Source: Desulfobacter latus (GTDB taxonomy: Bacteria > Desulfobacterota > Desulfobacteria > Desulfobacterales > Desulfobacteraceae). From it: a DNA stretch of 64,000 nt. Made by a program: the position numbers and the translations under genes. The stretch covers positions 1 through 64,000 of the forward strand of contig NZ_JACADJ010000003.1 of assembly GCF_013389365.1 (NCBI RefSeq). Reading direction: 5' to 3'. The notes beneath the pieces are model-generated. The model made no database searches. It had not been told where the DNA came from and saw nothing but the letters and a program-made list of their open reading frames with translations. Below, one piece after another: positions 50,482 to 62,578 of the stretch. Position 1 is the first letter of the stretch. Every line of letters begins with the position of its first letter.

Positions 50482-52680
50482 CTATTTTCCCGAATCAAGC
50501 CATGTTCTATACCGGATCATTCCGGCCAGTGCCTTGACGGCACGTTCCGGCGACGGGAAAAATACCCCTTTATAGTCCAGATCATCATAGCGGTAAAGGG
50601 TGCGGCTCAATTCATCGGTTAAAAGGCTGACCCCAACAACCGGCTTGTTGTATTTTTGTGTCATTTTAACGGTAAATCGGGTGTAATCCGCCTCTTCCTT
50701 GAGACTGCCTGCCATAAACATATCTGCGGTTTCCTTTGTTATAGCCGGATCTGTTTTCAGTACAGCGTTTGCCATGGCATTAACCAGGATGCGTCTGCCG
50801 TGGATGCCCAGGTGAATGACCGCATCGCACCCATCCCATTTTAAAAGTTCCTCCAAGCAGATTCTGGGTATTTTCGGGTCTCCTTCGCCCACAATATCCA
50901 CGGGGTTGTCATGACTCCAATAGTCCGGCAGGCAGTTGCCAAGCCGTTCAATGATTTCCGGGGACAGTTTGGGTACTTCAAGTCCGTATTCGGCACAAAG
51001 GTCGGTGGTGACCACGCCCCATCCCCCGCCCAGGGTCATGATGGCCACACGCCGTCCTGTGGGCATGGGCAAAGATGAAAATACGGTGGCCATATCTAAA
51101 AGTTCCATGGGTTGCTCCACCTGGATCATTCCGGCCTGGGCGCAGGCCGCATTAAACACCCCTGCATCCGAGGCCATGGCACCGGTATGGCTGGAGGCCG
51201 CCTTTTCCCCTACTTGGGTTCTTCCGCCCTTGAGCACCACCACGGGTTTTATTTTTGACAGCCGGCCGGCGGATTCAAAAAACCGGCGCCCGTCTTTCAC
51301 GCTTTCAATATACAGGACCACGGTACGGGTTAGGTCATCACGTTCAAGGGCCTGCATGTAATCTTCAATGGTGATCATGGCTTCGTTGCCTGAGCCTACA
51401 AATCCCCGGATGCCGATGCCCTGCTGTTCGGCAAAGGAGAGAAGCTGGGTGCCCAGATTACCCGACTGGGACACAAGGGTGGTGGAGCCGGGAAGCGGAA
51501 AGGTATTTGCGCCGGAAAAATAAAGCGATGCATGGGGATTGCACATGCCCATGGTGTTGGGGCCGATGACCAGGATACCGGCTTTGCCGGCTGCGGCCAT
51601 AACCTCATCCTCAAGCTGTCTGCCCTGGTCTCCCACTTCCCTGAACCCGCTGGTGATCAGCACCATGCCTTTGACATGCTTTTTTTTCAGGGCAGGGATC
51701 AGGTCCAATACCCGGCGTGCCGGTATGGTTACCACAGCCAGATCCACATTGCCTTCTATGTCATCAATGGTTTTGTAAACATCCCGGCCCATAATCTTGC
51801 CGCCCTTGGGATTGATCAGAAAAATGTCACCTTTGAACCCTCCGGCATAGGCGTTTGTAGGCAGGATATGACCCCATTTACCCGGGACTGCAGAGGCCCC
51901 CACGAATGCAATGGTTTTTGGATAAAAAGTGGCGTATAAGTCGTTTAAGTCAATCTTTTGATGCACATGGGTGTCACAGCTTCCGGGGGTTTCAAGAATC
52001 ATCAGTCCGTCAACGGCCACGGGTGAGCCGTCCGGGCTGATAATCAAAGGGTTGATGTCGATTTCGCGGATTTCCGGGCAGGCCATGGCCAGATCAGACA
52101 GCCCCTGGAGTACGGATTTAAGTTCAGTGCGGTTTACAGCCGCCTCTCCCCTGAATGCCCCCAGAAGGGCCTTGGCTTTCAGGTTGTCCAGCATGTCATC
52201 AAGGTCTGCATCAGACAATGGGGCAAGCCGCAAAACCATATCCTTCAACGCTTCGGTGAGTACACCGCCCACCCCGAACATGATCACCGGGCCAAACTGG
52301 GGGTCCTTAAACATGCCGGCGGTAAATTCCCTTTGACCCTGAATCCGGGGCTGGACCAGAAAGGCTTCAAAATTTTTCCCGGCCCGGGCCTTCATCCTTT
52401 GCGCCGCTTCCTTTAAACGCACCTCACTGGTGATGCCGACTTCCACCATGCCGGCTTCGGTTTTATGCAGCATCTGCTTTGCAAGACCCTTCAGCACAAC
52501 AGGATACCCCACGGTTTGAGCCGCCCCATGGATATCTTCAATGGATTCCAGCCGTATTTCCTGTACAACGGGCAGTCCTATTTGTTTGAAAATTTTTTTT
52601 GCCCGGTCCTCGTTGAGACTTTTGATCCCGCTTTTGATGTAATTGTCAATGGTTGCTGTGATCTCTTTGAGTTGGGTCAT
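50482..52680 (-). CDS. ADP-forming acyl-CoA synthetase (beta-alpha fusion)
   Basis: The 732-residue protein fuses an N-terminal ATP-grasp half (about 1-230; YPVVLKGLAKQMLHKTEAGM, EIDINPLIIS) to a CoA-binding and ligase half (about 255-700; IAFVGASAVPGKWG, VIGPNTMGMCNP, VSQSGNLGTQ). The phosphorylated His is in SSHTGAMA. This beta-before-alpha order is one of the known arrangements of NDP-forming acyl-CoA synthetases, which interconvert acyl-CoA plus ADP and acid plus ATP. The acid is unknown; acetate, propionate or branched acids are possible. It heads the operon with panB and the panG-like gene, linking it loosely to CoA chemistry. GGAGTG precedes the ATG. Confidence 0.9.
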   Translation of the reverse strand: MTQLKEITATIDNYIKSGIKSLNEDRAKKIFKQIGLPVVQEIRLESIEDIHGAAQTVGYPVVLKGLAKQMLHKTEAGMVEVGITSEVRLKEAAQRMKARAGKNFEAFLVQPRIQGQREFTAGMFKDPQFGPVIMFGVGGVLTEALKDMVLRLAPLSDADLDDMLDNLKAKALLGAFRGEAAVNRTELKSVLQGLSDLAMACPEIREIDINPLIISPDGSPVAVDGLMILETPGSCDTHVHQKIDLNDLYATFYPKTIAFVGASAVPGKWGHILPTNAYAGGFKGDIFLINPKGGKIMGRDVYKTIDDIEGNVDLAVVTIPARRVLDLIPALKKKHVKGMVLITSGFREVGDQGRQLEDEVMAAAGKAGILVIGPNTMGMCNPHASLYFSGANTFPLPGSTTLVSQSGNLGTQLLSFAEQQGIGIRGFVGSGNEAMITIEDYMQALERDDLTRTVVLYIESVKDGRRFFESAGRLSKIKPVVVLKGGRTQVGEKAASSHTGAMASDAGVFNAACAQAGMIQVEQPMELLDMATVFSSLPMPTGRRVAIMTLGGGWGVVTTDLCAEYGLEVPKLSPEIIERLGNCLPDYWSHDNPVDIVGEGDPKIPRICLEELLKWDGCDAVIHLGIHGRRILVNAMANAVLKTDPAITKETADMFMAGSLKEEADYTRFTVKMTQKYNKPVVGVSLLTDELSRTLYRYDDLDYKGVFFPSPERAVKALAGMIRYRTWLDSGK

Positions 52681-52836
52681 GCTTTCACTCCGTTGAATTT
52701 GTCAATTATTCCTCAGGAAATAAGGTGAGTGATACTTATTTACAAACTTATGTTCTGTCAATATGAAATCGGTTTTTAATACTATCCCGATCGAATGCGA
52801 TAGATTTTGCGGCGAATTTTTATTCATATTTGAAGC

Positions 52837-52877
52837 GCGCCTCAGGGAGAATATTTAAATATTATGTCCTGAGGCGC
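52837..52877. terminator. Hairpin between acyl-CoA synthetase and dehydrogenase genes
   Basis: GCGCCTCAGG (52837-52846) pairs perfectly with CCTGAGGCGC (52868-52877); the loop contains the palindrome ATATTTAAATAT. It lies downstream of the dehydrogenase (minus strand) and upstream of the acyl-CoA synthetase, so it probably ends the dehydrogenase transcript, though no long T-run follows. Confidence 0.55.
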
Positions 52878-52913
52878 AACGAAGAATACGGGTAAAAACA
52901 AAAAAACAGGGAG

Positions 52914-53873
52914 TTATTTTCTGGGCACGACATTTTGAGGGTTTCCTGCCAGGTAGCTTTTTATGTTTTCAACGGCTATAGACATCAGCCTTTGCCGTGA
53001 TGCAAGGGTTGCCCAGGCAAAATGAGGCGTAATGTAGCAATTTTCAGCCGTCAGCAACGGGCAGGACTTCTCCGGGGGTTCTTTCTCAAGGACATCCATT
53101 GCGGCCCCGGCAATCCGACCTTCATTTAATGCATCCGCCAGATCGTTTTCCACAATCAGCGGTCCCCGGGAGGTGTTGATTAAATAGGCCGTTTGTTTCA
53201 TTTGGGCCAGGGTGTCCTTATTAATCATTCCCTTTGTCTGGGGTGTCAACGGACAATGCAGAGATATGATATCGCTGCGTTGGATCAAATTATCCAGATC
53301 CGAATAGGTGATGCCTTCGGGAAGATCCGGGGGAACAGAACGGTTGTAGATCAGAATATTCATCCCGAAGGCCAAAGCGATTCGCGCCACGGCTTTACCG
53401 ATACCCCCATAACCGACAATGCCTAACGTAATGCCTTCCAATTCCACCAAAGGATAATCCCAATAGCAGAAATCTTTTGATTCCGACCATTTTCCGTCCG
53501 TTACCGTCTGGCTGTGGTGTCCCACCCTGTTTGTCAATTCCAGGATCAGGGCAAAAACCATTTGCGCTGACGAAGAACCGGAATAGCCGGGAACGTTGGT
53601 AACCGTAATACCGGTTGTTTTTGTGTATTCAAGGTCGACCACATTCACCCCTGTTGCCAAAACCCCGATATACTCAACCTTGTTCATTGCTGCAATGTTT
53701 TCAGCTGTCAGCACGGTTTTGTTTGTCAACACAATATTTGCGTCAGTCGTTCGTTCCAGGATCTCTTCGGGGGCTGTCCTGTCGTAAACCTGCAGATCAC
53801 CAATTTCCGAAAATTTTTCCCAGCTGAGATCTCCAGGGTTTAAGGTGTGTCCATCAAGAACAACTATTTTCAT
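52914..53873 (-). CDS. D-2-hydroxyacid dehydrogenase (glycerate/hydroxypyruvate type)
   Basis: The 319-residue protein has the two-domain D-isomer dehydrogenase fold: NAD-binding GIVGYGGIGKAVARIAL, the catalytic Arg in INTSRGPLI, Glu in AAMDVLEKEPP and the catalytic His in YITPHFAWAT. The substrate-side VGVLATGVNVVDLE-type region (here YIGVLATGVNVVDL) and HFAWAT resemble glycerate dehydrogenase (HprA), which reduces hydroxypyruvate or glyoxylate. Substrate is not certain. The gene is alone on the minus strand between a hairpin and a repeat-rich spacer. Length and motifs are complete. Confidence 0.88.
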   Translation of the reverse strand: MKIVVLDGHTLNPGDLSWEKFSEIGDLQVYDRTAPEEILERTTDANIVLTNKTVLTAENIAAMNKVEYIGVLATGVNVVDLEYTKTTGITVTNVPGYSGSSSAQMVFALILELTNRVGHHSQTVTDGKWSESKDFCYWDYPLVELEGITLGIVGYGGIGKAVARIALAFGMNILIYNRSVPPDLPEGITYSDLDNLIQRSDIISLHCPLTPQTKGMINKDTLAQMKQTAYLINTSRGPLIVENDLADALNEGRIAGAAMDVLEKEPPEKSCPLLTAENCYITPHFAWATLASRQRLMSIAVENIKSYLAGNPQNVVPRK

Positions 53874-56511
<2,638 letters not shown>

Positions 56512-56547
56512 GCATAACGCTTAAGTCAATCAACTGACGTTCTCAAG

Positions 56548-56584
56548 CCCAGCCACCGAAATGATTTCGGTGGCTGGGTTTTCA
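56548..56584 (+). terminator. Intrinsic terminator after icd
   Basis: CCCAGCCACCGAAAT (56548-56562) pairs with ATTTCGGTGGCTGGG (56564-56578), a near-perfect 15-bp arm pair with a minimal loop, followed by TTTTCAT. It could serve icd on the plus strand and also lies at the 3' side of the convergent HDOD regulator gene. Confidence 0.88.
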
Positions 56585-56618
56585 TATAAATAGGACATCT
56601 GATGCATTTGAACGAGCA

Positions 56619-57959
56619 TCAGAAGGTACGGGAGGTCTCCTTGATCATGGGATGGATCTGCTCAATGATTGAAAAAACTGTTTCAGGATCCAGGCCCAGA
56701 ATGTTCAGCGCAGACAGGCCGGACAGGTTCGCCATGATTTTATCGTGATCCAACTCAAATTCATCGTTGATTTCCAGATAAAGATCGCCTTCTTCAAATT
56801 TAGTATCGTTTTCATTCTTTTTTAAAAAAAAGCCGAACCCCATTTCCCTGGCCAGGAAATCGGCAAGACTGACCACAAGCAGTTCCTTGTCCGTCTCTTC
56901 TTCAAATTGCTCCCAGTGGTGAAATTCGGCAATTTTTATGAACTGTTTGGAAAAGTGCATTTTTTTAAGCAGGACGCCGCCAAAGGTGGTGTGGATTTCG
57001 TGAATAACAAGCTGCAGCTCCCTATCACTGATACAGATATCCGGATACATATCCACAAATACCTTCATCAAAAGCATTTTGCCGATATCATGGACCAGGC
57101 CCATCAGAAAAATAGTTTCCAGGTTCTCAAACCCTTTTTCTTCGGCCAGGCGTCTTGCCAGGGTGGCCACGGCAAAAGAGTGAACCCATAATCTGTCCAT
57201 TTCGGTTTTAAGCGTTTTATTTTCTGAATCAAAAAGGTTTCTTGTTGCAAGGGCTGAACATATGCCCAGGGTGTGTTTAAGGCCAAGTCTCACCAGCGCA
57301 CCATGAAGGCTGTTTATATGGTCCAGGCCCTTGTAAAGCGAGGAGTTGGCAATGGTGACAAGCTTGCCTGAGATCACCAGATCTTTTTCCACAATTCTTG
57401 CCAGGTCATCAATACAAGGGTCTTTGCCGGCCAATAACGCCTCTATCTCTTTGACAATGCTCGGAAACACCGGCAGTATGATTTTGCCGGAGTAAAATCG
57501 TTTGATAATTTCAGCCACACCGGCACTGTAAGATATGCCTTCTTGGTCGTTTTTTTCTGGGATGGCAGACTCAAAGCCCATTTGAGATAAACTTTGGATC
57601 AACTGGATCCGGCTCACCGGTTTTGTGAGATAACCGTTGCACCCGCGTTTGATGCAGGCATTGATTGTGCTCAAATTCATCCGGGCGGTTACCATTAGAA
57701 TTTTTACCCGGTCATTTTGGGGAATTTTGTTCAGTGCCTCTTTTTTCCGGATGTGTTCAAGAAGTTCCTGGCCGCTCATGCCGGGCATGGATACATCAAG
57801 GGTGATGATATCAAATGGGTGTTTTTCCGCCTGTGCCTTGTCAAGTTCTGCCAAGGCGGTTTTGGCGCTGTTCACGGCCACACAGGTACCTATATGCGCC
57901 ATTTTTGAGAGCAGAATGGTTCTGGAGATTTCTTCGTCATCTACAATGAGGATTTTCAT
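56619..57959 (-). CDS. Response regulator with HDOD output domain
   Basis: The 446-residue protein has an N-terminal receiver (about 1-130; [15 protein letters not shown], phosphorylation Asp in IITLDVSMPGMSG, Lys in YLTKPVS) and a C-terminal HDOD domain (about 155-380; FPSIVKEIEALLA, VTIANSSLYKGLDHINSLHG, FLMGLVHDIGKMLLM). HDOD proteins are non-catalytic relatives of HD phosphohydrolases and act in signalling, often with c-di-GMP or stress pathways. The start overlaps the stop of the upstream receiver/PEP-synthase-like gene by ATGA, so the two are co-translated and probably work together. Confidence 0.92.
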   Translation of the reverse strand: MKILIVDDEEISRTILLSKMAHIGTCVAVNSAKTALAELDKAQAEKHPFDIITLDVSMPGMSGQELLEHIRKKEALNKIPQNDRVKILMVTARMNLSTINACIKRGCNGYLTKPVSRIQLIQSLSQMGFESAIPEKNDQEGISYSAGVAEIIKRFYSGKIILPVFPSIVKEIEALLAGKDPCIDDLARIVEKDLVISGKLVTIANSSLYKGLDHINSLHGALVRLGLKHTLGICSALATRNLFDSENKTLKTEMDRLWVHSFAVATLARRLAEEKGFENLETIFLMGLVHDIGKMLLMKVFVDMYPDICISDRELQLVIHEIHTTFGGVLLKKMHFSKQFIKIAEFHHWEQFEEETDKELLVVSLADFLAREMGFGFFLKKNENDTKFEEGDLYLEINDEFELDHDKIMANLSGLSALNILGLDPETVFSIIEQIHPMIKETSRTF

Positions 57960-60900
57960 GTTATTACCGGAATGTCAGCCATAATCGGTGTTCCGGATTC
58001 GTCAGGGCTCTCCATGATTACGGCTTGGGAGGTTGTTCCATCCACAAGAATTCTTATAGGCCTGTCAAACCGGATGTGTTTCAAATACCGGGTGGTCGTG
58101 GCAGGTTCCCGGCTGGAGAGAAAATCATAATCAATAAAATCATTACCCTTGTCCTGTACGGTTATATAGGGAATGCCAAGGGATGTGATGTTCTGAAAAA
58201 AATGAGATCCCTGGGAAAAATCCGCCTTGATGCTTTCAATCGTGGTCTCCACCATGCATCCCACGTTGGAAATATCGTTCCATACCACGGGAATACCCAG
58301 CCAGCGCTCCGAAGATCCCCAGCGCCCGGGTCCGATGAGCATATATTTTGTTCCGGTATCATTGAACATGGCATTCATTTTGTTAATTTCCCCTGCCACC
58401 AACGGCATTTTATTCGGTTCAAATGTTTTGGGCTCCACATACACGATATCCCGGATATCATTGTATTCGCCGTTGCCAAGGGAAAGGGTGGAATGGCAGA
58501 ATGCGTTTTTAATATCCTTTTCCGTAATTGTAACGCCGAGGTTCTGTTTATATTGGCCCATGGGCCGGATCTGCAGCAGGGAGAAGCGCGGCCGTGACCG
58601 GACACCTTCAACGGGCAGGTCCACGGCAAATTCCATTTCAACGGATGTGCCCATCCAACGGGCCCCTAAGGCTGTGGCTTCGGCCAGGATATCTGCCAGG
58701 GGAAAGCTGTTGTATTTGAGAATGCCGGCAAAGGTGAGCACGGGAAAATCCTTGTCGGAAAACCGGTCTCGGATACGGTCATCCTGCATATTAAAGGTAG
58801 AGCAAAGCACCCGGACGGCTGGATGGTCCTTGGCATCGGCAATGTCAAGTTTGGCCAGACTGGGATCTTCACCAATGCCGAAAAACTTTTCAGGGCTCGG
58901 TAATCCGTCCATTTTCAGGGCGTAGAAATATTTTTGTGAATTTTCCATGATATCATCAATCATGGAGAACTGGGGTAAAAATTGTGGATATTTCGGGCAG
59001 AAGCGAAGGGTTTTTCCGCCGTCCACGACAATTTTTCCAAGCCCCAGCGCAATGTAAGAAATGCCCTCTTCCGCTTTGAGATGGGCAATGGGATAAAAAT
59101 TATAGGACTTGGCCACCCCTGAAATAGAAGGATAAAAATAGTTTTTGTGCCGGGTACCGGTGATCTCCTGGAGTACCACGGCCATCGCTTCGTCCTGGGT
59201 TCGGTGCATGGTGGAGCGGGCATAGGATCTCGGGGCTTTCAGATAGGTTGAGGCATATACCAGCTTTACGGCCGTGATCAGGTGTTCCAGGCGTTTTTCA
59301 GTGCTTGTATCGGTATTGGGCAGCATATAGGTTTTATAAAGCCCTGCAAAGGGTTGGTCATGGGAGTCCTCAAACAGGGACGAAGATCTGACGGCAATGG
59401 GATAATGCACATGTTGAATATAGGCCCTTAAATTTATTTTCAGCCGGTCGGGCAGTTCCGCTTTAAGAAAATGCGCTACCACCTGGGTGTCATCCGGCGC
59501 GTTGTCCTGCTCTAAAAGCCGGGAAAGTTTGTTCTTTTCCACAAACATGTTGAATTCGTCCGTGGCAATGACAAAGGTCTGGGGGATGGTGATATCAACA
59601 TCCGGGAACTTTCGGCTTAAAGACGTGTCGATGCCCAGCTGATAGGACATGAACGCAAGCCCCCTTGCCTTGCCGCCTAAAGAACCGGTTCCGATTTTCA
59701 TGAAATCCGTATCCGCGTCAAATTTTTTCGGGTCAAATTGAATGACAAGCCCTTGACGGGTGTCTCTGCGCCGGGAGCGGATGCGTTCAATGAGAAACCG
59801 CTTAATTTCTGATGCATCAAGAAAATCATCAATGGTGTAGGGTTTGAGGCTTAAGGCAAAATCGACTTCATTGCGGGCAAGCAGCCATCGGGAAAAATCA
59901 TTGTGCCTGGCATGGTGGATCACGGATGCGTCGGGGATATCCGGCAGCAGCTTTTCAACTTCCCTTAAATTGGAAGCCCGGGCAATTTCACTACTGTCCG
60001 GCATGCGGAACACAAACGCCCCGAATCCCAGATGTGTGACAAAAAAACTTTTGATCTGATCATGGCGGTTGTTTGACTTTTTATTGATAAACCGGGCTTC
60101 TATGGCTTCTGCAATACTTCTATTTTTTTCCTCCGTACTCAGGATCAGCACGGGCAGATCCGGGTGTTCCGATTTAATCCGGGTCAAAAGTTTGCGGCCG
60201 GCATGGGGGTCTTCCTCCCCGTTAACGGGATAGCGCATATCCGTGAAAACGCTGAGGACATAGGGCCTGTAACGCTCAAACAATGCCATGGCCTGCTCAT
60301 AATCGTGGGCGAGCAGAATTTTGGGCCGCCCCTTTCTTTTTAAAATCCTGTGCTCTTCATTAATGGAATCATCCATGACCAACTGGGTCTGGATGACGAT
60401 GTGCTTGTACAGGAGAGGCAGCAAAGAAGAGTAATGATACGGGGAATCCTCTACCATTATAATAACCCGGACCTTTGCATTTTGCGTATCAAAGGCCACA
60501 TTTTTCTCATCTTCAAAATTTTTTATAATGGCCAGCAACAGGTGGGCATTTCCGCCCCAGATATAGCTCCGGTCAACAACGCCTTTCCGGTTTTCATTCG
60601 CATACTGTTTAATATCACTGGTTTTGTGGAACATCGGGTAAAAGGGGATCTGTGAATATTGCGCCTTAATCTGTCTGCCAAAGGCATGGACGTCCATTCC
60701 GGTCAGTCCCGGCATGGCAAGGATCAGGTCAAACTGTTTGCGTTCAAGTTGCTCAAAGGCTTCCGTGACTGAGAACGCAAAGGTCAATTTCGGGGGATTG
60801 GACAGATTCAGCCCTTCATATTCATTGATGATCCGGTTTGACAGTCGGCCCTCTTCTTCCATAATAAACGCATCATAGGGACTGGATACCAGAAGAATAT

Positions 60901-60976
60901 CCGCCACCCTGTAGGCCATAATTTCATGATAAATTTTTATAGAATATCCATCATCGCCTGTTTCGTCTGTTTTCAT
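57956..60976 (-). CDS. Receiver-like / PEP-synthase ATP-grasp protein (PPDK N-terminal domain)
   Basis: The 1006-residue protein combines two receiver-like regions with a pyruvate/phosphate dikinase N-terminal (ATP-grasp) domain. Region one (about 25-120) has LILAMPGLTGMD without the phosphorylatable Asp. Region two (about 165-310) keeps VEDSP, an Asp in FTDMRYP, LSTEE and a Lys in FINKKS, so it may be phosphorylated. The ATP-grasp part starts near 430 (IGTGSLGGKARGLAF) and includes YPIAVRSSSLFEDSHDQPFA. The swivelling phospho-histidine domain and the PEP-binding barrel of true PEP synthases are absent; the last 200 residues (GPGRWGSSERWLGIPVVW) are instead unique. It is co-translated with an HDOD regulator. 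The reaction is unknown. Confidence 0.8.
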   Translation of the reverse strand: MKTDETGDDGYSIKIYHEIMAYRVADILLVSSPYDAFIMEEEGRLSNRIINEYEGLNLSNPPKLTFAFSVTEAFEQLERKQFDLILAMPGLTGMDVHAFGRQIKAQYSQIPFYPMFHKTSDIKQYANENRKGVVDRSYIWGGNAHLLLAIIKNFEDEKNVAFDTQNAKVRVIIMVEDSPYHYSSLLPLLYKHIVIQTQLVMDDSINEEHRILKRKGRPKILLAHDYEQAMALFERYRPYVLSVFTDMRYPVNGEEDPHAGRKLLTRIKSEHPDLPVLILSTEEKNRSIAEAIEARFINKKSNNRHDQIKSFFVTHLGFGAFVFRMPDSSEIARASNLREVEKLLPDIPDASVIHHARHNDFSRWLLARNEVDFALSLKPYTIDDFLDASEIKRFLIERIRSRRRDTRQGLVIQFDPKKFDADTDFMKIGTGSLGGKARGLAFMSYQLGIDTSLSRKFPDVDITIPQTFVIATDEFNMFVEKNKLSRLLEQDNAPDDTQVVAHFLKAELPDRLKINLRAYIQHVHYPIAVRSSSLFEDSHDQPFAGLYKTYMLPNTDTSTEKRLEHLITAVKLVYASTYLKAPRSYARSTMHRTQDEAMAVVLQEITGTRHKNYFYPSISGVAKSYNFYPIAHLKAEEGISYIALGLGKIVVDGGKTLRFCPKYPQFLPQFSMIDDIMENSQKYFYALKMDGLPSPEKFFGIGEDPSLAKLDIADAKDHPAVRVLCSTFNMQDDRIRDRFSDKDFPVLTFAGILKYNSFPLADILAEATALGARWMGTSVEMEFAVDLPVEGVRSRPRFSLLQIRPMGQYKQNLGVTITEKDIKNAFCHSTLSLGNGEYNDIRDIVYVEPKTFEPNKMPLVAGEINKMNAMFNDTGTKYMLIGPGRWGSSERWLGIPVVWNDISNVGCMVETTIESIKADFSQGSHFFQNITSLGIPYITVQDKGNDFIDYDFLSSREPATTTRYLKHIRFDRPIRILVDGTTSQAVIMESPDESGTPIMADIPVIT

Positions 60977-61013
60977 AATTTTTCCCGAATTATTCTTTCT
61001 ATGGTCCTGAAAT

Positions 61014-62219
61014 TCAGTATAGTTGGTATTTTACAAGCTTTCCATCCAACCCCCCGATTTCCAGGTCTTTTTTCCAGGATGGTGCCAAGGGCATGTGTTT
61101 GATAAAGCTTGGATCGCCGAAATAGATATAGGCCGTACAGCTTTTGCATTGTTCTTTTAAAAAGCGGCCAAAGTCGTTGTAAAATAACTTCATGTTCTGC
61201 TCCTTGCCCATACGGATGCCGTATGGGGGATTGGTTACAATGACGGCATTTTCTACTGGTTTAAGCTCTCTGAAATCTGATAGATCCACGTCAATTTCTC
61301 CGCCATGGTGCATTCCCATCAGATTGGTTCTGGTTGCGTCAACCGAAGCTTCGGCGATGTCACTGCCCCGGATAAGCCCCCTGGGTAGTGGCCGGATGCC
61401 TTCGTCTGCCGCCGCTTTCACCGCCTCCCATTCCCGGGCATTGAAATCCGGCAGACGTTCAAATCCAAACTGTTCACGAAAAATCTGGGCCGGAATTCGA
61501 CTGTAATGCATCAACGCCTCGCATAGAAGGGTTCCGGATCCGCACATGGGATCAAGTAACGGTACTTCTCCATGCCATCCGCTCAGGGCGATAATGGCCG
61601 CGGCCACGGTTTCCTGCATGGGGGCGGAGACCCTGGCTTCCCTGTATCCCCGCTTGTGTAACGGCCCTGAACCGGCGTCAATGGAGATGGTGGCCCGATC
61701 TTTATGCACATGAACATTGATCATGATCCAGGGCGCCTGGGTATTTACAGAAGGCCGACGGTTGGTCCTGTCCCTGAAATAATCGGCAATGGCGTCCTTG
61801 ACCCGCAATCCTGCAAAATTGGAATGGGTGATCTGTGACTCAGACACGTTGGCCGAGATGGAAAAGGTTTTTTTAGGCGTTAAAAATTCTTCCCATCGAA
61901 TTGTTTTGGCGCCTTTATACAGTGCATCCTTGTCCTTGCATTCAAACTCGACCAGGGGGATAAGCACCCGTGACACCAGGCGGGAAAGGTAGACTATTTT
62001 ATAAAATGTGGATTTATCCGCTTCAAACCAGATGCCCCGGAACACACGTTGGGTATTTTTCCCACCAAGGTCCTGGATCTCTTTCAACGCCGGATTCTTG
62101 ACACTTTCAGCCACCTGGGCAAAATAGCGGGATTCCCGCTCGTAAATATATTTAAGTTTGGCCATTTTGCGGGTTTTGCCCTGCCCTTTCTGGAGAATGG
62201 CCTTTTGGGGTATGTTCAA
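61014..62219 (-). CDS. THUMP-domain 23S rRNA/RNA guanine-N2 methyltransferase (RlmL/YpsC type)
   Basis: The 401-residue protein has an N-terminal ferredoxin-like and THUMP region (about 25-170; RVFRGIWFEADKSTFYKIVY) and a class I methyltransferase of the UPF0020 type with DPMCGSGTLLCEALM for SAM binding and TNPPYGIRMG as catalytic motif. This is the architecture of the stand-alone YpsC form and of the N-terminal half of E. coli RlmL, which methylates G2445 of 23S rRNA. The start given is TTG 62219, directly in frame after a TAG, with AGGAGG 14 bases upstream; ATG 62165 (MAKLKYIYERE) is the alternative. It is 37 bp upstream of the receiver/PEP-synthase-like gene on the same strand. Confidence 0.88.
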   Translation of the reverse strand: MNIPQKAILQKGQGKTRKMAKLKYIYERESRYFAQVAESVKNPALKEIQDLGGKNTQRVFRGIWFEADKSTFYKIVYLSRLVSRVLIPLVEFECKDKDALYKGAKTIRWEEFLTPKKTFSISANVSESQITHSNFAGLRVKDAIADYFRDRTNRRPSVNTQAPWIMINVHVHKDRATISIDAGSGPLHKRGYREARVSAPMQETVAAAIIALSGWHGEVPLLDPMCGSGTLLCEALMHYSRIPAQIFREQFGFERLPDFNAREWEAVKAAADEGIRPLPRGLIRGSDIAEASVDATRTNLMGMHHGGEIDVDLSDFRELKPVENAVIVTNPPYGIRMGKEQNMKLFYNDFGRFLKEQCKSCTAYIYFGDPSFIKHMPLAPSWKKDLEIGGLDGKLVKYQLY

Positions 62220-62457
62220 CTTGGGTTTCTATGCCTCCTGGTAAATTAAAATTCGACAGACTGTTACAACCTGTCGAGATTTTATATCAAATTTCTTTGC
62301 TATCCGGCAAGGTCGATAACGCCTTGGATATAATCGGTTGTGATCTCCTGGCTCCGGATTCCCACACATTTTTTTTAAATATTGCCTGGCGCGATGGAAA
62401 TTGCTTTTAATCCAAAGCGTTATTGATAGGTCATCAAACCTCGAAGCAAAAAAATAA

Positions 62458-62506
62458 ATTGATAAGCGTTTCCTAAAATATAGATTGACAAGCGTTTCCT
62501 ATTTTA
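62458..62506 (+). repeat. Tandem direct repeat overlapping the pyc promoter
   Basis: ATTGATAAGCGTTTCCTAAA (from 62458) recurs as ATTGACAAGCGTTTCCTATT (from 62484), a period of 26 bases with one difference in the first 17. The second unit contains the -35 box, so the repeats are well placed to be paired binding sites of a regulator. Confidence 0.75.
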
Positions 62507-62513
62507 TTAAATT
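62485..62513 (+). promoter_or_regulatory. Sigma70-type promoter of pyc
   Basis: TTGACA (62485-62490) is followed after 17 bases by TAAATT (62508-62513). This predicts a leader of about 60 bases before the pyc ATG. Confidence 0.55.
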
Positions 62514-62578
62514 TCTCTTTTATTCTTAATATTAGGGTGCAAATTACGGTTGTTATAGAAATTTAAAGGATATGGAAA

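Larger units (their letters stand above)
62220..62578. other. Divergent promoter region of the RNA methyltransferase and pyc
   Basis: No gene is supported in these 359 bases. The left end carries the minus-strand ribosome binding site AGGAGG of the methyltransferase. The right end carries a tandem direct repeat, a sigma70-like promoter (62485-62513) and the AAGGA box for pyc. The middle is moderately AT-rich without clear hairpins. Confidence 0.5.
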
